Source: Salinimonas chungwhensis DSM 16280 (GTDB lineage: Bacteria; Pseudomonadota; Gammaproteobacteria; Enterobacterales; Alteromonadaceae). Taken from it: a stretch of 64,000 nt of DNA. This document shows positions 20,358 to 30,192 of this stretch, one piece after another; within the stretch, counting starts at the first letter, position 1, and the number at the start of each line of letters is the position of its first letter. The position numbers were made by a program, and so were the translations under genes. The notes under the pieces were generated by a model, which saw only the letters and a program-made list of their open reading frames with translations, was not told the origin of the DNA and did no database searches. The stretch covers positions 120,772 through 184,771 of the forward strand of contig NZ_KB899381.1 in NCBI RefSeq assembly GCF_000378185.1, written 5' to 3'.

Positions 20358-20388
20358 AAAAACCCGGCAATTTGCCGGGTTTTTTTTA
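20358..20388. terminator. Bidirectional terminator between galE and mlaA
   Basis: AACCCGGC (20361-20368) pairs with GCCGGGTT (20374-20381), with an A run before and an eight-T run after. It can stop galE rightward and the ccm-mlaA transcript leftward, whose last stop codon is at 20403. Confidence 0.9.
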
Positions 20389-20402
20389 TCATCAGTTAAT
20401 GC

Positions 20403-21206
20403 CTAGTTATCGCCTTCGCCCAGCAAAGACTCAAAATCATCGAAATTTTCTTCCTGTTCTTCTACGTTGATCTGATCTGTCCCCACTTCCCCATCGGACA
20501 CTCTGAACTTAAGATTTTGAAAATACGCATTTTTGACAAATGAGTATTGATCGAACGACTGCTCCAACTGTTGCTCCTGATCAAGCAGAGCCGCCCTGCC
20601 CTCCAGCAACGAGATCACTATTGTCGCGATATTAAAATTGGTATTTAAAATGGTATTCGGATAGGTATAACCATCAGCCACTCGCCCACTGAATGTGCGC
20701 GGATCAGAAGGGCCCAACACTGGCAACATCAAAAAGGGGCCGGTTTTCACGCCCCACACAGCGAGTGTTTCCCCAAATCGTTCACGTTGTCTTTCTATGC
20801 CCATCTTGCTGGCTACATCAATGGTTCCCAGCAAACCCACTGTACTATTAATAAAAAATCGCCCTAGGCTATCCATACCTTCATTGAGGTCACCTTGCAG
20901 CATGTTATTTAGGAAGTTCGCCGGTTCCTCCAGATTATTAGTAGCATTCACTAACCCGGTGCGCACAAACTGTGGCATTACGGTGACATAGCCAACGGTA
21001 ACAGGGCGAATCAAATACTTATCAAGATAGTCCCAGTTCAGCGTCCACATCACTCGGTTTACGCTTTCCAGTGGATCCCGGGGTTCAGAGATATTGGCCG
21101 GATCAGACTGAGCTGTCTGCTCGTGTGTACTGTTTGAAGCACAGCCAGTGATAATGCCCGAGGCCAGCATAAGGCCGATAAGCATGGCATGTTTTACTGA
21201 TTTCAC
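20403..21206 (-). CDS. mlaA: MlaA (VacJ) outer-membrane lipoprotein
   Basis: Lipoprotein of 267 residues with lipobox ITGC, cysteine 22. DPLESVNRVMWTLNWDYLDKYLIRPV-type sequence and FINSTVGLLGTIDVASKMG identify MlaA, which with the Mla system removes misplaced phospholipid from the outer leaflet of the outer membrane. The acidic C-terminal tail (EEQEENFDDFESLLGEGDN) is a lineage extension beyond the E. coli length. It starts at the last base of the ccmI stop codon and ends the long leftward transcript; the remaining mla genes are not in the window. Membership of a ccm transcript is an inference from spacing. Confidence 0.92.
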   Translation of the reverse strand: MKSVKHAMLIGLMLASGIITGCASNSTHEQTAQSDPANISEPRDPLESVNRVMWTLNWDYLDKYLIRPVTVGYVTVMPQFVRTGLVNATNNLEEPANFLNNMLQGDLNEGMDSLGRFFINSTVGLLGTIDVASKMGIERQRERFGETLAVWGVKTGPFLMLPVLGPSDPRTFSGRVADGYTYPNTILNTNFNIATIVISLLEGRAALLDQEQQLEQSFDQYSFVKNAYFQNLKFRVSDGEVGTDQINVEEQEENFDDFESLLGEGDN

Positions 21207-22444
21207 TAAAGTTCCTTATCAATCGTTATTGTGTATTGGGCAGAGTTGCCCGGATTCAAGGACACGTTCAAACGTCCTTCCAAGTCACCGGCTGCGGCTG
21301 ATACATCTTCATCTGCCGAAATTCTCGCAACCAACTGTGCCTCTTTCAGCATGCTTAATGTATATCCGGCTACCATGGCATTTTCGTCTGACAATATAAC
21401 CGTTACCGGAAATTCAGGTAACGGCAGTTTTACGACTGCTGCCGGCATTCGGTTTTCCCTTGTTTTACTTTGTGCAAATACGATCAAAAACCCGTTTTCT
21501 GGTAAGTCTTGGGAATTTATGTTCTGACCCAGTTTGACAGCTACTGCGACTGTTGCAAGGGACTCACTTTCATTTGATTGCCCGGACGGGTTCTCCATTT
21601 GCTGGATCCTTTGCTCCAAATCCTGTCTTAACGTATTGTCTTCAGGCAACAGAGCACGGACAGTTTCAAATGCTGCCCGCGTCGCGCGCAAATCGCCAAG
21701 CTGGGCAGATGCCACCGCCATCATCAAAGAATAGTCATTTATCTGGGGGTACTTTATTATCAATTGCTGCAAAATTCGCTGCGCCCGCGCAATTTGTGGC
21801 CGTTGTCCGGTGGCCAACAGTGCCCGGACATAACTACTGGCAATTTCAACATCGTCGCTGATCGAAAATGCTTTTTCTAAAGCTTGTAGTGCCTGGTCCT
21901 CTCTGCCCAGCGACGAATTCAGCCGCCCCAAAAACATCCACCCTTTTGCATCAGCAGGTTCCTGGCGCAAGCGATGACGAATAGCAATAGCCAGATTTTG
22001 CACGTCTTTTGTGGTAAAACCAGCAGCTTCGCCCTTAGCCAGTTGTGCAGATAATTCAGGCAATGCGCTTACCGCATCTTGCTGTCGCTGCACCCCCTCC
22101 AACTGGTTAACATTTAGGTAAACATATCCACCCACTATAAACGCAAATACCGCGAACAGAATTATCAGACCAACTTTTACCGGCGCATTTTTCTGCTCGT
22201 TTTCGCTGTATTCATCAACCAGTGCCAATTTGAGCTCATCACTTGCCTGGCGCTGATCACGTTCACTTATCAGCCCCTCAGAGGCTTCCCGGGATAATTC
22301 TTCCAGTCGCTGTCTGATTAACGCCACGTTGGTTGCCCGCGCTTTGCTTAAGGTCGCTCGCTGCCACCAGAAAGGCAACACCACTAGCATGATTAGAAAG
22401 GTAAGCATGCCAGCGCTAAATAAGTGAAAAACTGACCAGCTCAT
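21206..22444 (-). CDS. ccmI: Cytochrome c maturation protein CcmI
   Basis: Protein of 412 residues that holds apocytochrome c for haem ligation together with CcmF and CcmH. There are two membrane helices (about residues 5-25 and 95-115) around a cytosolic leucine-zipper-like loop rich in Glu and Gln. Tetratricopeptide repeats then follow from about residue 150 (DAKGWMFLGRLNSSLGREDQALQALEKAFSI-type pattern). A C-terminal beta-rich periplasmic domain corresponds to the CcmI-2 region. Overlaps ccmH by four bases and mlaA by one. Confidence 0.9.
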   Translation of the reverse strand: MSWSVFHLFSAGMLTFLIMLVVLPFWWQRATLSKARATNVALIRQRLEELSREASEGLISERDQRQASDELKLALVDEYSENEQKNAPVKVGLIILFAVFAFIVGGYVYLNVNQLEGVQRQQDAVSALPELSAQLAKGEAAGFTTKDVQNLAIAIRHRLRQEPADAKGWMFLGRLNSSLGREDQALQALEKAFSISDDVEIASSYVRALLATGQRPQIARAQRILQQLIIKYPQINDYSLMMAVASAQLGDLRATRAAFETVRALLPEDNTLRQDLEQRIQQMENPSGQSNESESLATVAVAVKLGQNINSQDLPENGFLIVFAQSKTRENRMPAAVVKLPLPEFPVTVILSDENAMVAGYTLSMLKEAQLVARISADEDVSAAAGDLEGRLNVSLNPGNSAQYTITIDKEL

Positions 22445-22890
22445 GAGGACTTGTCCTTTTGCAGAATCTCATCCGCACGAACAAGTTTTGCAGCCATATC
22501 AGTATCGGGCTTGGGTTTACGACGCTTGAGAACCACTACTGTTGCAATTAATGCAAATAGTGCAGGCAGAATCCAAAGCCAAATAGTACCCGCAGTAACA
22601 GGAGGCTCATAATAGACAAAATCCCCATACCGGGCCTTCATATAATCAATAACTTCCTGATCCGTTTTGCCATCCTGCAATAACTGGTAAACCTTACGTC
22701 GCATATCGTGGGAGATCATGGCATCAGAATCAGCGATATTCTGGTTCTGGCACATCGGACACCGCAATACTTCAGTTAAATTGTTAAAACGTGTCTGTCG
22801 TTCTACTGACTCAAAAGCATAACTGTCCTGAGCGGCTAACGCACTGACTGTACTAATACATAGAAAAATAAGCAGTAAGATGCGTATCAT
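22441..22890 (-). CDS. ccmH: Cytochrome c maturation protein CcmH (CcmL-type)
   Basis: Membrane-anchored thiol oxidoreductase of 149 residues. A signal peptide ends ALAAQDS. The LRCPMCQNQNI motif carries the two redox cysteines that reduce or exchange with the apocytochrome CxxCH site, and one membrane helix (GTIWLWILPALFALIATVVVL) follows. It is the short form: the TPR part found in E. coli CcmH is encoded separately as ccmI. Overlaps both neighbours by four bases. Confidence 0.94.
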   Translation of the reverse strand: MIRILLLIFLCISTVSALAAQDSYAFESVERQTRFNNLTEVLRCPMCQNQNIADSDAMISHDMRRKVYQLLQDGKTDQEVIDYMKARYGDFVYYEPPVTAGTIWLWILPALFALIATVVVLKRRKPKPDTDMAAKLVRADEILQKDKSS

Positions 22891-23483
22891 GAGTCAGCTC
22901 CCGTGGCTGATCCTTGCGTAAGCTTGCGATACAAAGGTTCTATTTTATTTCTCCACACCCGCTCATTAATATCGCCCACATGATGCATACGAACGATACC
23001 TTTTTTATCTATTACAAAGTGCTCCGGTGCACCAGTTACTCCCAAATCCAAAGATGTATCCCGATAAGTATCGAAAATATTGAATGCGTAAGGATTTCCA
23101 TAGCGACTAAGCAGTGCGCTGACTTCCTGCTGAACGCGATTCAGCGTTTTAGTGCCATTGTCAGGATCTAAATCCTGGTCAAAATACAGCCCTACAAACT
23201 TCACCCCTTTTTCTTCTTTGAGTTGGGTCAAATAAGGCATTTCTACGGCGCATGTGACACACCAAACCCCCCAGACATTTAAGATTGTCACTTCTCCGGC
23301 TAAGGACTCAGGCGTGTACTGTTTTTCTGGTTCCATAAGATCTGGCAGAGTAAAGCTCGGCAACGGCCGCCCGGTGATCTGAGAATCCAGCTCGCGAGGA
23401 TCAGAAAATAGCCCAAGGTATAAGAAACCGGCTATCAGAGAAAATAACACCACTGGGATGACAACAAGCCAGGTCTTTTTCAT
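22887..23483 (-). CDS. ccmG: Thiol:disulfide interchange protein CcmG (DsbE)
   Basis: Periplasmic thioredoxin-like reductant of 198 residues anchored by an N-terminal helix (residues ~5-25). The redox site is WGVWCVTCAVEMPYL, with valine where many CcmG proteins have proline between the cysteines. The cis-proline loop GVTGAPEHFVID carries the acidic residue typical of CcmG. It passes electrons to CcmH and apocytochromes. Overlaps ccmF and ccmH by four bases each. Confidence 0.94.
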   Translation of the reverse strand: MKKTWLVVIPVVLFSLIAGFLYLGLFSDPRELDSQITGRPLPSFTLPDLMEPEKQYTPESLAGEVTILNVWGVWCVTCAVEMPYLTQLKEEKGVKFVGLYFDQDLDPDNGTKTLNRVQQEVSALLSRYGNPYAFNIFDTYRDTSLDLGVTGAPEHFVIDKKGIVRMHHVGDINERVWRNKIEPLYRKLTQGSATGADS

Positions 23484-25474
23484 GCATGTTCTCCGGTTGC
23501 AGAAGACAACGGGCTGGCTTTTTTAAATTTGGCCAATGTAGACATTCGATAGCGCCGATCACTAAGCGCACATACACCGCCTAATGCCATAATGGCACCA
23601 CCACCCCAAATCCAGGTAACAAAAGGTTTGATGTAAACTCTGACCGCCCAGGCACCATCGTCCAGCGGCTCACCCAGTGCAATAAACAAATCGCGAGAAA
23701 TCGTAGTATGAATAGCTGCTTCTGTCATAGGCATTCGCTGCACCGTATAGATGCGCTTCTCCGGCATCATTGTGGTTAATTTCTCACCACTTCGATATAC
23801 AGAGAAATGCCCTACGTCCGATTCATAGTTAGGGCCCTGTGTTTTGCTCACACCATTAAACACGAACGTATAGTCACTTAGCGTAATCTGCTCACCAGGC
23901 AACATGCGCACATCGCGTTCCTGCTCATAGTTAGAAACCAGGGTGATCCCGATGAGGGTAACAGCAAAGCCAACGTGCCCCAGAATCATTCCCCAGTGAC
24001 TTCGTGTTAGCATGCGCAGGCGTTTAGCGATACTGTACTGACTGTCCATGGCACCGATTCGTTGCCATACCTCCAGTACCGATGCCACTAAAATCCAAAA
24101 TGATAAAGTAAGTCCGAGAACCGCCATGTAGGCTTGTTCAGAGTATGAAAAGAAAATAAGCAGCGCAGCGACCAGTGAAATGCAAAATGCAGTTATCAGC
24201 TGGCGGGCGAGGGCTTTAACCGACTGCTGCTTCCAGCGTGACAGAGGTCCGATACACAGCAAGAATACGAAGGGAACTATCAGATAAACAAACATTTTAT
24301 TAAAAAATGGCGCACCAATAGAGATAGCGCCTAAGCCAAGCTCCTTATGTACCAGGGGCAGCAATGTTCCCAGCAACACCACCAGTGTGGCTGCACAGAG
24401 CAAAATGTTATTTCCCATTAACATAACTTCTCGAGATACGGTTTGATAGCGCCCTACACTGTTTAAAGATGCCGCCCGTAACGCGAATAAGAGTAACGCA
24501 CCGCCTGATAGCACCACCAGGATACCGAGGATAAACAGCCCGCGAGTGGGGTCACTGGCAAAAGAGTGCACCGAAACAATTACGCCGGAACGCACCAAAA
24601 ATGTGCCCAACAGACTCAACGAAAAAGCGCCAATCGCTAATAGTACTGTCCAGGACTTGAACACCTTTCTTTTTTCTGTGACCGCCAGCGAGTGCATTAA
24701 CGCCGTGCCGGCCAGCCATGGCATAAAGGAAGCATTTTCAACCGGATCCCAGAACCACCAGCCACCCCAGCCGAGTTCGTAATATGCCCACCAGCTGCCC
24801 AGGCAAATACCGATTGTTAAAAAACACCAGGCTGCCTGTACCCATGGCCGGGACCAGCGTGCCCAGGTAGAGTCCAGCTTACCGGCAATAAGGGCGGCCC
24901 CGGCGAATGCGAAAGCCACGGAAAATCCAACATAGCCCATATATAGCATTGGCGGATGAATGATCATGCCAAAATCCTGTAATAACGGATTGAGATCCTG
25001 ACCATCCACCGGCACAAACGGCAACATACTTTGAAACGGGTTGGAGGTAAGCAGCATAAACAGGTAAAAACCAACGGAGACCATGCCTAGTACCGCCAGA
25101 ACCCGTGCCACCATCTCCTGGGGGATGCTGCCACTGAAAATGGCCACCGCTACCGTCCATAAAGACAACATCAGAACCCATAATAGAAATGAGCCCTCGT
25201 GGCCGCCCCAGACCGCCGTCAGCTTGTATTGCATCGGTAACTGCGTATTTGAATTTTGTGCTACATAGCTGAGCGAAAAATCATCGGTGGCAAATGCATA
25301 CGATAAGCACACGAATGCGATAAGCGTAAAGGTAAACATGCCGAGCGCAAGGGGGCGGGCGGTAGCAATAAGACCTGACTGATTCGTTTGCGCGCCCCAC
25401 AAAGGAAACACAGCCAGCAGAATGGCACTGACCAGAGCAAGTGTCAGTGCGATATTTCCTAACTCTGGTATCAC
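23480..25474 (-). CDS. ccmF: Haem lyase subunit CcmF
   Basis: Large membrane protein of 664 residues with about 15 helices, the core of the cytochrome c haem lyase. The tryptophan-rich haem-handling motif is [19 protein letters not shown] near residue 235. [10 protein letters not shown] and [17 protein letters not shown] are the usual conserved histidine-bearing loops. The C-terminal periplasmic domain before the last helix is present. Full length for the family. Confidence 0.96.
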   Translation of the reverse strand: MIPELGNIALTLALVSAILLAVFPLWGAQTNQSGLIATARPLALGMFTFTLIAFVCLSYAFATDDFSLSYVAQNSNTQLPMQYKLTAVWGGHEGSFLLWVLMLSLWTVAVAIFSGSIPQEMVARVLAVLGMVSVGFYLFMLLTSNPFQSMLPFVPVDGQDLNPLLQDFGMIIHPPMLYMGYVGFSVAFAFAGAALIAGKLDSTWARWSRPWVQAAWCFLTIGICLGSWWAYYELGWGGWWFWDPVENASFMPWLAGTALMHSLAVTEKRKVFKSWTVLLAIGAFSLSLLGTFLVRSGVIVSVHSFASDPTRGLFILGILVVLSGGALLLFALRAASLNSVGRYQTVSREVMLMGNNILLCAATLVVLLGTLLPLVHKELGLGAISIGAPFFNKMFVYLIVPFVFLLCIGPLSRWKQQSVKALARQLITAFCISLVAALLIFFSYSEQAYMAVLGLTLSFWILVASVLEVWQRIGAMDSQYSIAKRLRMLTRSHWGMILGHVGFAVTLIGITLVSNYEQERDVRMLPGEQITLSDYTFVFNGVSKTQGPNYESDVGHFSVYRSGEKLTTMMPEKRIYTVQRMPMTEAAIHTTISRDLFIALGEPLDDGAWAVRVYIKPFVTWIWGGGAIMALGGVCALSDRRYRMSTLAKFKKASPLSSATGEHA

Positions 25475-25941
25475 GTACCACCCCCTGCGTTTTCGGGTTT
25501 CACATGTCGAATACCTTTCATCTTTTCAGCCAGCTCAGGGGGCATATACTCTTCATCATGTTTTGCCAGTACCTCCTGCGCTTTTATTGTGGTGGCCTCG
25601 ACTAACACCCCCGTAGCAACGATGCCCTGACCTTCTCTGAAAAGATCGGGCAGAATACCATTATACAGCACTGTCACCGGCGGTCCGGTATCAACCAGGT
25701 CAAAGGCAACTTGCAGAGTCTGATTATCTCGCTCAACCGTGCCAGGTACAACCATGCCACCAATTCGCAGACGCTGACCCACCTGCGGTTTCTCGCCCTT
25801 TTTACCCTCAATAATTTCAGAAGGGGTGTAGAACAGGTCAATGTTATCGTTTAAGGCATATAGCATGAGTGCAATAGCGCCACCCACCAGCAGAACGACT
25901 GCTGAAACGACGAGCAGCCGTTGTTTACGTCTGGGATTCAT
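25471..25941 (-). CDS. ccmE: Haem chaperone CcmE
   Basis: Periplasmic haem chaperone of 156 residues. The N-terminal membrane anchor spans residues ~8-28, then comes an OB-fold ([50 protein letters not shown]). The covalent haem site is histidine plus tyrosine in [10 protein letters not shown]. The ATG at 25941 is chosen because it gives MNPRRKQRL directly before the anchor; a longer frame from 26019 would lie within ccmD. Overlaps ccmD by 17 bases. Confidence 0.94.
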   Translation of the reverse strand: MNPRRKQRLLVVSAVVLLVGGAIALMLYALNDNIDLFYTPSEIIEGKKGEKPQVGQRLRIGGMVVPGTVERDNQTLQVAFDLVDTGPPVTVLYNGILPDLFREGQGIVATGVLVEATTIKAQEVLAKHDEEYMPPELAEKMKGIRHVKPENAGGGT

Positions 25942-26173
25942 TGGAGATACCGTGTTGATGCTGGGAAGTTGCAAAGGACTGCCTGGCTTTTTGCATACGT
26001 TGTTGGCGGGCAGTCTCATGTTTAATTTGCTTAATCAATCGCTTTTTATCTGTGAGCGTCAAAAGTACCAGAAACACCAGCGCAGCCATACATACGCCCA
26101 CTGAAAGCCAGACGTAGAAGCCATACCCGCCCATTGCAAGAAAGTCGCTTAAAGAATCAAACTGCATTAGCAC
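25925..26173 (-). CDS. ccmD: Haem exporter accessory protein CcmD
   Basis: Small membrane protein of 82 residues (80 if the second ATG at 26167 is used) with one helix ([22 protein letters not shown]) preceded by the family motif [14 protein letters not shown] basic cytosolic tail follows. It binds CcmC-CcmE and releases haem-loaded CcmE. Both possible starts overlap the end of ccmC. Slightly longer than E. coli CcmD because of the Gln/His/Ser-rich tail. Confidence 0.88.
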   Translation of the reverse strand: MLMQFDSLSDFLAMGGYGFYVWLSVGVCMAALVFLVLLTLTDKKRLIKQIKHETARQQRMQKARQSFATSQHQHGISNESQT

Positions 26174-26915
26174 CCTCTCGTTTTTCGCTAAGTACCGCTT
26201 TCACCCAGGGACGATGAATTTCTCTTCTGAGAATTTCGTTTTTGAGTCGTAATACTGTCACCCAGCCAATAAAACTGGCAAACGCGAGAATATTTAACAG
26301 CAAAGGCCACAACATCGCCGGCGCAATGGAAGGTTTATCAAATTTTGTAATTGTGGCGCCTTGGTGCAAGGTATTCCACCACTCCACAGAAAAATGAATA
26401 ATAGGTACATTTACCACGCCCACCAAGGCCATCACTGCAGCAGCTTTGCCGGCCTGCTGCTTATCATCAAACGCGTGGTAAAGGGCAATAACACCACAGT
26501 ACAGAAATAAAAGTATCAGCTCGGAGGTAAGCCGGGCATCCCACACCCACCAGGCCCCCCACATAGGCTTGCCCCAGGCAGCGCCAGTGAACAGGGCTAT
26601 AAATGTCATCACTGCGCCAACCGGCGCTATCGCGATCATAGTCATAAAGGCTGTCCGCCACTGCCACACAATACCTACCAACGCCGCAATGGCCATCGCA
26701 ACATAAGCACTCATCGAAAGCATAGCGCTGGGTACATGGAAATAAATAATTCGAAAAGAATCACCTTGCTGATAATCGGCCGGTGCAAACAACAGCCCCC
26801 ACACACTGCCGGTAATAAAGAGCAGGAAAAAAGTGCCTGCAAACCAGGGTTGCAGGGTATTACATAAGCCAAAGGCTTTCTCTGTTTTGGCGTAGGGGTG
26901 TAACCACTTCCACAT
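26157..26915 (-). CDS. ccmC: Haem handling protein CcmC
   Basis: Six-helix membrane protein of 252 residues that loads haem onto CcmE. The tryptophan motif is WGAWWVWDARLTSELILL near residue 120, flanked by conserved histidines (IIYFHVPSAMLSM and the later VNVPIIHFSVEWWNTLHQG). Overlaps ccmB by one base and ccmD by up to 17. Confidence 0.96.
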   Translation of the reverse strand: MWKWLHPYAKTEKAFGLCNTLQPWFAGTFFLLFITGSVWGLLFAPADYQQGDSFRIIYFHVPSAMLSMSAYVAMAIAALVGIVWQWRTAFMTMIAIAPVGAVMTFIALFTGAAWGKPMWGAWWVWDARLTSELILLFLYCGVIALYHAFDDKQQAGKAAAVMALVGVVNVPIIHFSVEWWNTLHQGATITKFDKPSIAPAMLWPLLLNILAFASFIGWVTVLRLKNEILRREIHRPWVKAVLSEKREGANAV

Positions 26916-27583
26916 CAGTGCTGACTCACTTTCAATGCATACGAAATAGCAAACGGTGCACTGGCTAATGCCAGACAGGTCATAGCCGCTATAATAGCAA
27001 GTTGTGGACTATAAGGTAACTGCATGGCCGCAGACTCTACCGCAGAGGTGGCAAAAATCAATAACGGTATGAAAACCGGTAAAAGCAGCAGCGAGACCAG
27101 TAAACTCGCTCTGTGCAAGCCCACGGTTAACGCCGTGGCAATGGCGCCTACCAATGAAAGCAGTGGCGTTCCTAATAATAATGTAATAATCAGCGCCTGG
27201 TACATAGCCAGGTTCATATTCAAAAACATGCCCAGAAGTGGTGACAGAAAAATAATCGGCAGAAAGCTTACCAGCCAATGCGTAGCGACTTTCGACAGTG
27301 CGATAGCATATAAAGGCAAACCACTTAATGTTAGCTGCTCAAGTGTGCCGTCAAGAAAATCATCTTTGAACAGCCGCTCCATACCCAATAAGCCAGATAA
27401 AATAGCAGCAATCCAAATTACTCCTGGGCTAATGCGTTGCAACATTTCCGGGCCAGGCCCGACACCAAGGGGGAACAAGCAAACGACTATGAGCAAAAAT
27501 ATCACGGGTTGAAACAATTCGCCTTTTTGATGAAACGCGAGCGTCATATCCCGTTTGAATACACCCTGATATAGCCGGCTCAA
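26915..27583 (-). CDS. ccmB: Haem exporter permease CcmB
   Basis: Membrane subunit of the CcmAB ABC transporter, 222 residues with about six helices. The N-terminus FKRDMTLAFHQKGELFQPVIF and GMERLFKDDFLDGTLEQL are CcmB hallmarks. CcmAB uses ATP to release CcmE-haem from CcmCD. It begins at TTG overlapping the ccmA stop (TTGA). Confidence 0.95.
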   Translation of the reverse strand: MSRLYQGVFKRDMTLAFHQKGELFQPVIFLLIVVCLFPLGVGPGPEMLQRISPGVIWIAAILSGLLGMERLFKDDFLDGTLEQLTLSGLPLYAIALSKVATHWLVSFLPIIFLSPLLGMFLNMNLAMYQALIITLLLGTPLLSLVGAIATALTVGLHRASLLVSLLLLPVFIPLLIFATSAVESAAMQLPYSPQLAIIAAMTCLALASAPFAISYALKVSQH

Positions 27584-28200
27584 AGCTTAAACTCCATATC
27601 CAGAAACCGGATTGTCTCAGACGCCCCGTTTAGCGGCTGGTGAGAGGTCATAATTATCGCGCCACCCTGTTTCACAAACCACTGACAGCGCGCCTCGATA
27701 ATTTTTATCCCGAAGGTGTCCAGCGCCGTGAAGGGTTCATCCAGAATCCAGACTGAGGCAGGTTTTAGCCATAGTCTGGCCAGTGCGACGCGGCGCTGCT
27801 GACCTGCAGAAAGCAAACGGACAGGCACATCCTCCATACCAACCAACGCCAGATGAGCCAGAATATCAAAAATAGTGTCATCACTGACTGTGATATTATG
27901 CTGGGCACACCAGAATTTCAGATTATCCAGCGCATTAATACTGCTGCTAAGGCCCGGTTTGTGACTGTGATAGACCAGTGCCGCCGCATACCGGTTATCC
28001 AGGCTATGATTGTTCCATTGGACCTGACCTGAGTCAGGTTGACTCAAACCAGCAAGTATCCTCAGCAAGCTGGTTTTTCCAGCACCGTTAGGGCCTCTTA
28101 CATGAAGCCAGTGCCCCGGCTTCAGCGTGACCGAAAGAGACTCAAATAATACTCTATCGCGTTTGGTACAGGATAGTTCAGTTGCAACAAGTGCTGACAA
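27580..28200 (-). CDS. ccmA: Haem exporter ATPase CcmA
   Basis: ABC ATPase of 206 residues, first gene of the ccm operon. Walker A GPNGAGKTSLLR is near residue 37, the signature is LLSAGQQRRVALARL, and Walker B is VWILDEPFTALD. The start is TTG at 28200, with GGAAG seven bases upstream as the ribosome site; there is no in-frame ATG near the N-terminus. The operon promoter must lie in the ~150 bases shared with the divergent FliK-like gene. Confidence 0.95.
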   Translation of the reverse strand: MSALVATELSCTKRDRVLFESLSVTLKPGHWLHVRGPNGAGKTSLLRILAGLSQPDSGQVQWNNHSLDNRYAAALVYHSHKPGLSSSINALDNLKFWCAQHNITVSDDTIFDILAHLALVGMEDVPVRLLSAGQQRRVALARLWLKPASVWILDEPFTALDTFGIKIIEARCQWFVKQGGAIIMTSHQPLNGASETIRFLDMEFKL

Positions 28201-28350
28201 AGAAAATCTTCCGTATTCGTCAGTTAGCTATTATTTAACTGTCAGTCTACCACATCAATGTGGCTAAAAAATGGGGTGAAATGATGCTTTTTTCTCATAC
28301 AAATAACATCCAGCGTTAATACCTTGAATAAATTTGTCGATAACATACAT

Positions 28351-30192
28351 ATGATTGACACTGTATTTTTAAAAAATGCTGCGCAAACCGTGGCCATCGG
28401 TAACCCTGACTCAAACGGCGTAGCGCGCCAGAATGGGAAAACCAACGCGACGCTGCAGCTCGCGGCGGGCCAGCTAAGTCTGCAAGTGGCAGACCAGCAG
28501 CTGCTTTTGCAGCCGGGCCGGGAGCAGCGTTCTGGTCTATCTGCAGGGGAAGTATGGGTAGCACGTTCCACCGACCAGACTGCGGTAATTTTAAACAGCT
28601 TTTCACGTCGATCCGATACTACCTTTTCGCTAAAACAAACGCCGCAGACAATAGCGGGGTTGATTCCCAAACTCGCCGCCCAGGCGTTGCCTCATACCAT
28701 GGGCTTGTCTACTACTGTGGCCCGAGCATCCAATGGCGATACCAAACTCAATATTGCCCATACTCCCCTATCAATCGCATTACCGATAACTCAGTCAAGC
28801 AAACCATCCGCTAATGGGGCATTTTCTGCCCTTCTTGATACCAAACAGGCCAGCGTGATTGTTGCCCGGCAAGGTAAGCCAGTTATGACAATATCGTTAA
28901 ACAAGGCTGAATTTAATCAGGTGGCAACAGCTGCTTCCTTATATGCAATGCGTGCAAAGGGGCTGCAGCTGTCAGGTATTCCTGAGGCGCTCGCTCGGTC
29001 CCTTAAACTTACTACAGAGGTAAGCGGTGCATCAGCAGCACGGATAAATGCTCATGCCAGCACTGTCTCAATGGTAACTGCTTACCACCAACCGTTGGCC
29101 AAGATACGACCACCGGCTTCACTTCTGGCAAAATTGCCAGCGCTGCCTGCATCGCTGATTACAGAGACCGCTTCTGCACCGATGATTGCCTCCCGGCTTA
29201 TAGATAAATCAGAAAGTTCTGCAGTTTTGACTGGACATACCAAAAGCGTTGATGTGCATGGGACAGTGAAGAATTTGGCGAAAAATCTTCTGGCCCATAC
29301 CGGGTCGACCAATCAGGCTTTGAAACATCTCTTGGAAATATTTAGTCAGGCTCAGGTTTCGGGCGCTGCCCGGACTACACTTGATGCAATCTCTGCCAAC
29401 ATTGCCGGACCGGCATCTGATGCAACTGCATCTTCATCGAAGATTTCCACCCCCACTAAAGAGCAGGTAGCCCGGCTTGTCCACAGTGCGTCGCTGCCAA
29501 TCACGCCAACAGTGATCAACAGCCCTGTCATCTCAGATTCCTTCAGTAGTAGCCTGGTTACACTGTTTCAGTTAGTCCTCGCGGGCCGCTCGCCTGGTAA
29601 GCCACCGAGCCACTTCCTAAAAACAGAGGAGCTTACCCAACAGGTAATCGACAAGGGTGCAGCCAAACCGGCAATGGAAGCAAAACCCAGAGTTGCTTCA
29701 GAACTGGCCTCTCTGAACAAACAATTTGATCTGTTGACGCCGATTAAAACTTTGCTGGCAAATCATCAGTCCGCTGTTTTGTCTAACATTGAAGCTCGAA
29801 ATCAGGGGCTGGATCAGCTCTATTTCTGTCTCCCTGTCCGTAGTGATTTTGTTAACAGAGAATCTGAAGTCTTGATCAAACGCGAAGATAATAAGGATGA
29901 AGCTGATCCTGGTGCGTCCTGTGCTGAACGCAAATGGTCGCTGGCTATGAAGCTAGACATCGGTAATAACGGCGAGTTGCTGGCTAAAAGCAAAATTACT
30001 GAAAACACAATCAGTCTTGACCTCTATGCCTCTAATCAATCACTGTTAGAATCGATCAATCGCACACTGCCTTTGCTAATCGAGCGACTCACCAGCCTTG
30101 GGATGGTTGTGCGTGCTACCTCAACGCAGCAGGGAAAAATACCAGACAGTTTACGAACGTCACCCTACCAGTTTTTTGAGGTAACAGTATGA
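28351..30192 (+). CDS. FliK-like flagellar hook-length control domain protein
   Basis: Protein of 613 residues from the ATG chosen here (a TTG at 28324 is an alternative; neither has a clear ribosome site). Most of it is low-complexity Ala/Ser/Thr/Leu sequence. The last ~110 residues, with KWSLAMKLDIGNNGELLAKS and then NRTLPLLIERLTSLGMVV, match the FliK C-terminal domain that contacts the FlhB export gate. A FlhB C-terminal-like gene overlaps its end by four bases, which strengthens the call. It may be a variable FliK relative acting on flagellar or type III export. No other flagellar gene is present in the window. Confidence 0.7.
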   Translation: MIDTVFLKNAAQTVAIGNPDSNGVARQNGKTNATLQLAAGQLSLQVADQQLLLQPGREQRSGLSAGEVWVARSTDQTAVILNSFSRRSDTTFSLKQTPQTIAGLIPKLAAQALPHTMGLSTTVARASNGDTKLNIAHTPLSIALPITQSSKPSANGAFSALLDTKQASVIVARQGKPVMTISLNKAEFNQVATAASLYAMRAKGLQLSGIPEALARSLKLTTEVSGASAARINAHASTVSMVTAYHQPLAKIRPPASLLAKLPALPASLITETASAPMIASRLIDKSESSAVLTGHTKSVDVHGTVKNLAKNLLAHTGSTNQALKHLLEIFSQAQVSGAARTTLDAISANIAGPASDATASSSKISTPTKEQVARLVHSASLPITPTVINSPVISDSFSSSLVTLFQLVLAGRSPGKPPSHFLKTEELTQQVIDKGAAKPAMEAKPRVASELASLNKQFDLLTPIKTLLANHQSAVLSNIEARNQGLDQLYFCLPVRSDFVNRESEVLIKREDNKDEADPGASCAERKWSLAMKLDIGNNGELLAKSKITENTISLDLYASNQSLLESINRTLPLLIERLTSLGMVVRATSTQQGKIPDSLRTSPYQFFEVTV

